Below, piece by piece: positions 8,700 to 12,345 of a stretch of DNA of 12,345 nt. The DNA is from Jimgerdemannia flammicorona (taxonomy: Eukaryota; Mucoromycota; Endogonomycetes; Endogonales; Endogonaceae): assembly GCA_003990745.1 (NCBI GenBank), contig RBNI01005602.1, positions 1 through 12,345 on the forward strand, read 5' to 3'. The notes under the pieces were generated by a model. It saw only the letters and a program-made list of their open reading frames with translations, made no database searches and had not been told where the DNA came from. The stretch's first letter is position 1, and every line of letters starts with the position of its first letter. A program made the translations under genes and the position numbers.

Positions 8700-11600
8700 A
8701 TGAACAGTATAACTAACATTTTCTCTCTCAATGTGAATGGCCTTCGAGGGTCTGGGTAGCATAAGAACATTTTTACTTGGCTAAAGGAATTGGAGGCTGA
8801 TCTCTTTTTACTGCAGGATATATGGTATGAGAATGAGGATGATAGGGTGGAGTGGACTAAGAAATGGGGTAGGGCTACTGCTTGGTTTGGAAAGGTGGCG
8901 ATTCTGGTGAAGAAGGGTAGAGGAGATTTGGGGGAAATTAGAAGCTGGGGAGATTGCTTGGTCTGGAGTGAATGGCACCAGCCAGGGTGGGAATCAGTGA
9001 AAGTGGGCTCTTGTTACTGCCTAGCGGTTAGGGGAGAGAGGATTGTATGGATTATAGAGCTGCTAGAGGAGGGCATTCTCTTGGAGGAAGGGGTTGATGT
9101 TCTTAGTGGGGATTTTAACATGGTTTGGGATCTGCAACTGGATAGAACTGATGGAGGGAGGAATGCAGATAGGAGGAGTGGTGGTCTGGATGCCTGAGAG
9201 GAGGTAGAAAACCTTAGCACCTTAGGGGATATGGGCCAAACATGGTGGGGTGACACCAGGGTCTACACACACTGGGTGAATGGTCTGGAGACGAGAATTG
9301 ACTAGATTCTGATAGCTGAATGTTGGGGTGCTGATATCTGGAAGACTTTAGAGGTAGTGTGGTGCCCGTGGTCTGATTACTGGGGCCTGTTTGGGCAGGG
9401 GCAGTTTGGGGGGAGTGGAGATAGACCTGGACATTAGTGCCTTAACTCCTCCCTGCTGGCTGAGAAGAGGTTGTGGGACTTATGAATGGAGGACATCCAG
9501 GCAAAGGTTCCTCTCTGAAGGCAAGAGGGTTTGTCTGTTGGTGTCCACTGGATGAGGTTGAAGGAGGCTGCGAGAGTCTATTGGGAAGGAGCTAGTAGAG
9601 AGGCTGGGAGACAGAGAAGGAGGCAAATATGGTGTGCTTTGAGTAGGCTGAGGAGACTACTATTAGAGTGGGCTGATTTGCATACGTCTGATGAGATGGA
9701 GAATTGGAGGTTAAAGTGGGCGAAATTGGAGGTAGTAGAGCTACAACAGGTGTTAAGAGAAGCAGAGGAGACTCATATGTGTGGAATGGCTGCCAGGCTA
9801 AGGTGGCAGGGGCTTGAGGAGAGAGAGCAACCTACTAGGTACTTGTCTAGGCTCCTCAAAGCCAGGCAGGTGAGACATCAGTGGGATGGAGTCTTTGATG
9901 CAGAGGGAGAGTTGGTGCATGGCACACAGCAGATCCTGGGGGTATTGAAGGAGAGATGGTAGGGTCTGTAGAGTGAGGAAGAAGGGGGTACTGATGCAGA
10001 GGCGATTGGCGACACACTGGAGGAGTGGGAGCTACCACAGGTAGAGGGGCTGGGGGACTTGATCTTACTGGTTCAGAAGGAGGAGATTCAAGGAGTCCTG
10101 GCAGCAACTAAGCCTGGGACAGCACCAGGGGAGGATGGGTTACTGTGGGACTTCTGGAAGAAGATGGCAAAGGTCCCGGAAGTACTGAGAGAGATGGCTG
10201 CCCTCTGTGACCATATCATTTTAAATGGCATGTGGGTTGGAGAGCAGGACTTAGGGCTGGTGGCCCTATTGTATAAAGATAAGGGTAGGTGCGAAGATTG
10301 GAAGAACTGGAGGCCAATCATGCTTCTGGATATGGATCAGAAGTTGGTGACTAAGGTGATTGTTGTGAGGCTACAGAAGGTTACTCAACAGGTACTAGAT
10401 GAGGAGCAGCAGGGCTTTGTAGGAAGTAGACTTATCAGAGACAGGACTTTCTGGGTGCATGGTATTATTGAAGGAGTCCAGGCCTGCAGACTGGATGGTA
10501 GATTGGTTTTTTTGGACCAGGAGAAGGCCTACGACCATGTTAGGTGGGTTTGGCTGGGCAAGGTGCTAGACAGGATTGGTGTTCTGCCACAGTTTCAGGC
10601 TTCTATAGTGCATTTGTTGGAGGGGAGTAGAGCAGCACTGATGTGTAATAGTCACAGGAGTTTGACATTTCTCTTGAGAAGAGGAGTCCCTCAAGGAGAC
10701 CCACTGTCCTCTATTCTTTATGCTCTCTCCCTGGAACCTTTGATGGATAGGATCCATAGGAAGGTGGCTGGACTCTCTGTATATGATGTGGAGTGGAAGG
10801 TGGGGGCCTTTGCAGATGATATGGTAGTTGGACTTGGATCAGTAGCGGATGTAGCAGCTCTTCAGGAAACAGTGGAATGGTATGAGGCATACTCCAGAGC
10901 AAAGCTCAACTGGTATAAGTGTAAGATGATGGTGTTGGGGAATAGGCTAGTGGAAGGGGATATCATTGGAACAATTGTCTCCATGGGAGAGATGGTGCAG
11001 TATCTAGGTATCTTCCTTACTATATATGGATCAGTCCTGCCACAGGTATGGTGGGAGAGGAGGGTGGTCATTTGGAGAGAGGCTCTGAAAGGTTGGGGGG
11101 GACGTCACATCTCCCTGGTGGGGTGGGTGTCGATTCTGAACACTTACTGGTTCTCCAAGTTATGGTATATAGTATATCACTTGGACTTTCCAGCTTAGGT
11201 GGTGAAGAGGCTGATGAAACTGGCTAGAGATTGGATTTGGGTAGGTAAAAGAGCCCAGATCAGTTGGGATACCCTTGTGGAGCTGGTACTTAGGGGTGGC
11301 CTGGGCCTTGTTGATTTCTCTAAGCAATTATACTGCCTGCGAGCCTAGTGGTTGAGAAGGGCTGTTGAGCTACAGGGTGGAGATTGGGTACCACTGATGC
11401 AGAAGGTTTGGGAGATGAGATTCTCCTTCTGGAAGTCCTCAGGGGATCTACTCTCTTTGGTGGGTCTGAATGGAAGCCAACAGCTATGGTATAAGGGCTT
11501 CTGGTGGAGAGTAGTAGATGGAGTACACTGGATAGGCCTACGTTGGCAGGGCAATGAGGGGGAGGTAGTATGGGGCCCAGCTATGTAGCAATGGGACTGT

Positions 11601-12341
11601 CTGCTACTAGGGAGAGCTCCACTCACTGAGTTTGACATTGGGGATGGAGTGGAGTGTCAGTGGGGTATTGGCCAGGATCTCTGGCCAGGAAGTTGGCAGG
11701 CTGTGAGGATTGGTGAGGAGTGGGACTGGGCAGGGATCTGGTCTTGGAGTACTGAGGTGCAGCGGTGGCTTCCTCCCAAGTTCTGGGTAGTGTGGTGGAG
11801 AATGCTGTAGAGGAATGTTATGTTGAATTTCCATGCTGGGCATCTGGTGGTTGGTGGTCAGCTAGATTGTGAGGAGTATTATAATGTAGGGTAAGTTGAG
11901 GGAGTTGTACAAATACCGAAACATTGGCTGAGAGAGTGTGAGGTTCTGGGGAACTTTTGGATAGCTATAGGAGACTGGCTAGGGGTTGAAAGAAGACCAG
12001 ATGGAGAGAGAGGTCACTGGGAAGATTTGGAATCTAGACTTGTAAGAGGTGTCAGCAATAGGTGGCTTACTGTAGGATGGGTTATAGCAGTGTGAGTGGG
12101 GTTGGCTGGTCATTGGCTTTTTGTTTTTGAGGAGGGGTGACAGATAGGGATACAGAAGAAGCTATTGAGGTGGGAGGAGTTGGTGGAGGATCTGCTAACT
12201 GGGTGGTGGGTTGGATGGGGACCTCAAGGTGGGCATTATTGCCATCTGGTGGAAGGGATCTGTGAACAGAGTGGTGGGTGGGTGGAGATGGTGTTTGATA
12301 GAGTAGTCTTTCATCAAGAAGGGGTAGGAGGGAGAGGGTAG
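8700..12341 (+). pseudogene. LINE ORF2, endonuclease-reverse transcriptase, decayed
   Basis: One frame (frame 3) runs from ATG 8700 to TAG 12339-12341, about 1,213 residues, with 15 internal stops (8757, 9195, 9303, 9435, 9483, 9516, 9960, 9969, 11196, 11346, 11586, 11808, 11892, 12093, 12138). The N-terminal APE-type endonuclease shows SLNVNGL (residues 9-15), LQD at residue 40 where LQE is usual, SGDFN (D138, N140), RID before the stop at 9303, and SDY (residues 225-227) where SDH is expected. The reverse transcriptase shows RPIMLLDMDQK, FLDQEKAYD (catalytic D606), RGVPQGDP (661-668), FADD (704-707) and YLGI. A C-terminal knuckle has C-x2-Y, then H-x4-C (11868-11939), matching zf-RVT with one Cys lost. 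The RT region 9972-11195 is free of stops. It would nick target DNA and prime cDNA synthesis. TAG 12339 may be the true end or another mutated Gln codon. Confidence 0.87.
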
Positions 12342-12345
12342 GGGG

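Larger units (their letters stand above)
6563..12345 (+). mobile_element. LINE (non-LTR retrotransposon), nearly full-length, 3' end outside window
   Basis: This is a two-ORF element with an APE-type endonuclease, a reverse transcriptase and a Cys/His knuckle C-terminal to it, in the order used by L1/Tx1-like LINEs. The left end is placed at 6563, where homology to the inverted-repeat arm ends and composition switches to purine-rich and G-rich. Both ORFs are present from the first methionine, so the 5' end looks complete rather than truncated. Across both ORFs I count 26 in-frame stops (16 TAG, 7 TGA, 3 TAA) and no frameshift. CpG is strongly depleted (about 30 sites in 5.8 kb), though less than in the neighbouring AT-rich block. 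No LTR is seen. The 3' UTR, tail and right target duplication are not in the window. Confidence 0.88.

Noticed and set aside
1508..12341. A reassigned genetic code (TAA/TAG as Gln, TGA as Trp) as an explanation for in-frame stops
   Set aside because: Stops in one copy of the unknown gene stand opposite CAG or TGG in the other copy, all three stop codons occur, and ordinary Gln and Trp codons are common. The non-coding retroposon shows the same C-to-T changes. Mutation explains this better.
1..12345. CRISPR arrays, tRNA or rRNA genes, bacterial operons or ribosome binding sites
   Set aside because: No regularly spaced repeats, RNA gene landmarks or bacterial gene organisation are visible. Poly(A)-tailed insertions and LINE structure are eukaryotic.

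Overview
The window looks like a transposon graveyard from a eukaryotic, probably filamentous-fungal (Pezizomycotina-like), nuclear genome. I see no host gene, tRNA, rRNA, operon or bacterial signal. The evidence is nested retroelements, poly(A)-tailed insertions, and heavy C-to-T/G-to-A decay on both strands that hits CpA/TpG as well as CpG, as in repeat-induced point mutation (RIP). The lineage is an inference; no marker gene is present to name a genus.

Layout: (1) 1-1177, a poly(A)-tailed retroposon ('family A', my label) on the minus strand, still rich in CpG. (2) 1178-6562, an AT-rich, almost CpG-free block. It carries a long remnant coding region of a gene I do not recognise (about 890 codons, 1508-2524 continuing at 3625-5316, plus strand) and an inverted partial copy of that gene (5308-6562, minus strand). 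Together these form an imperfect palindrome with an approximately 860-bp unique centre. (3) 2525-3624, a second family-A copy (plus strand, 13-nt A tail) inserted in the left arm of the palindrome, flanked by a probable 13-15-bp target-site duplication. The right arm keeps the unoccupied version of the site. (4) 6563 to the window end, a G-rich, purine-rich LINE (non-LTR retrotransposon) on the plus strand. It has a short 5' leader, ORF1 (6635-8668) and ORF2 (8700 to about 12341; APE-type endonuclease, reverse transcriptase, C-terminal zinc-knuckle region). Its 3' UTR and tail lie beyond the window.

Order of events: the unknown gene was duplicated in inverted orientation first; a family-A element then landed in the left arm; the LINE abuts the outer end of the right arm and is less decayed, so it is probably later. 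The LINE has 26 in-frame stops in its two ORFs but no visible frameshift, so decay was by substitution. Nothing here looks able to make a functional protein. The LINE ORFs would have worked together (ORF1 as RNA-binding chaperone, ORF2 as nickase plus reverse transcriptase). Family A encodes nothing convincing and would have needed machinery from elsewhere.
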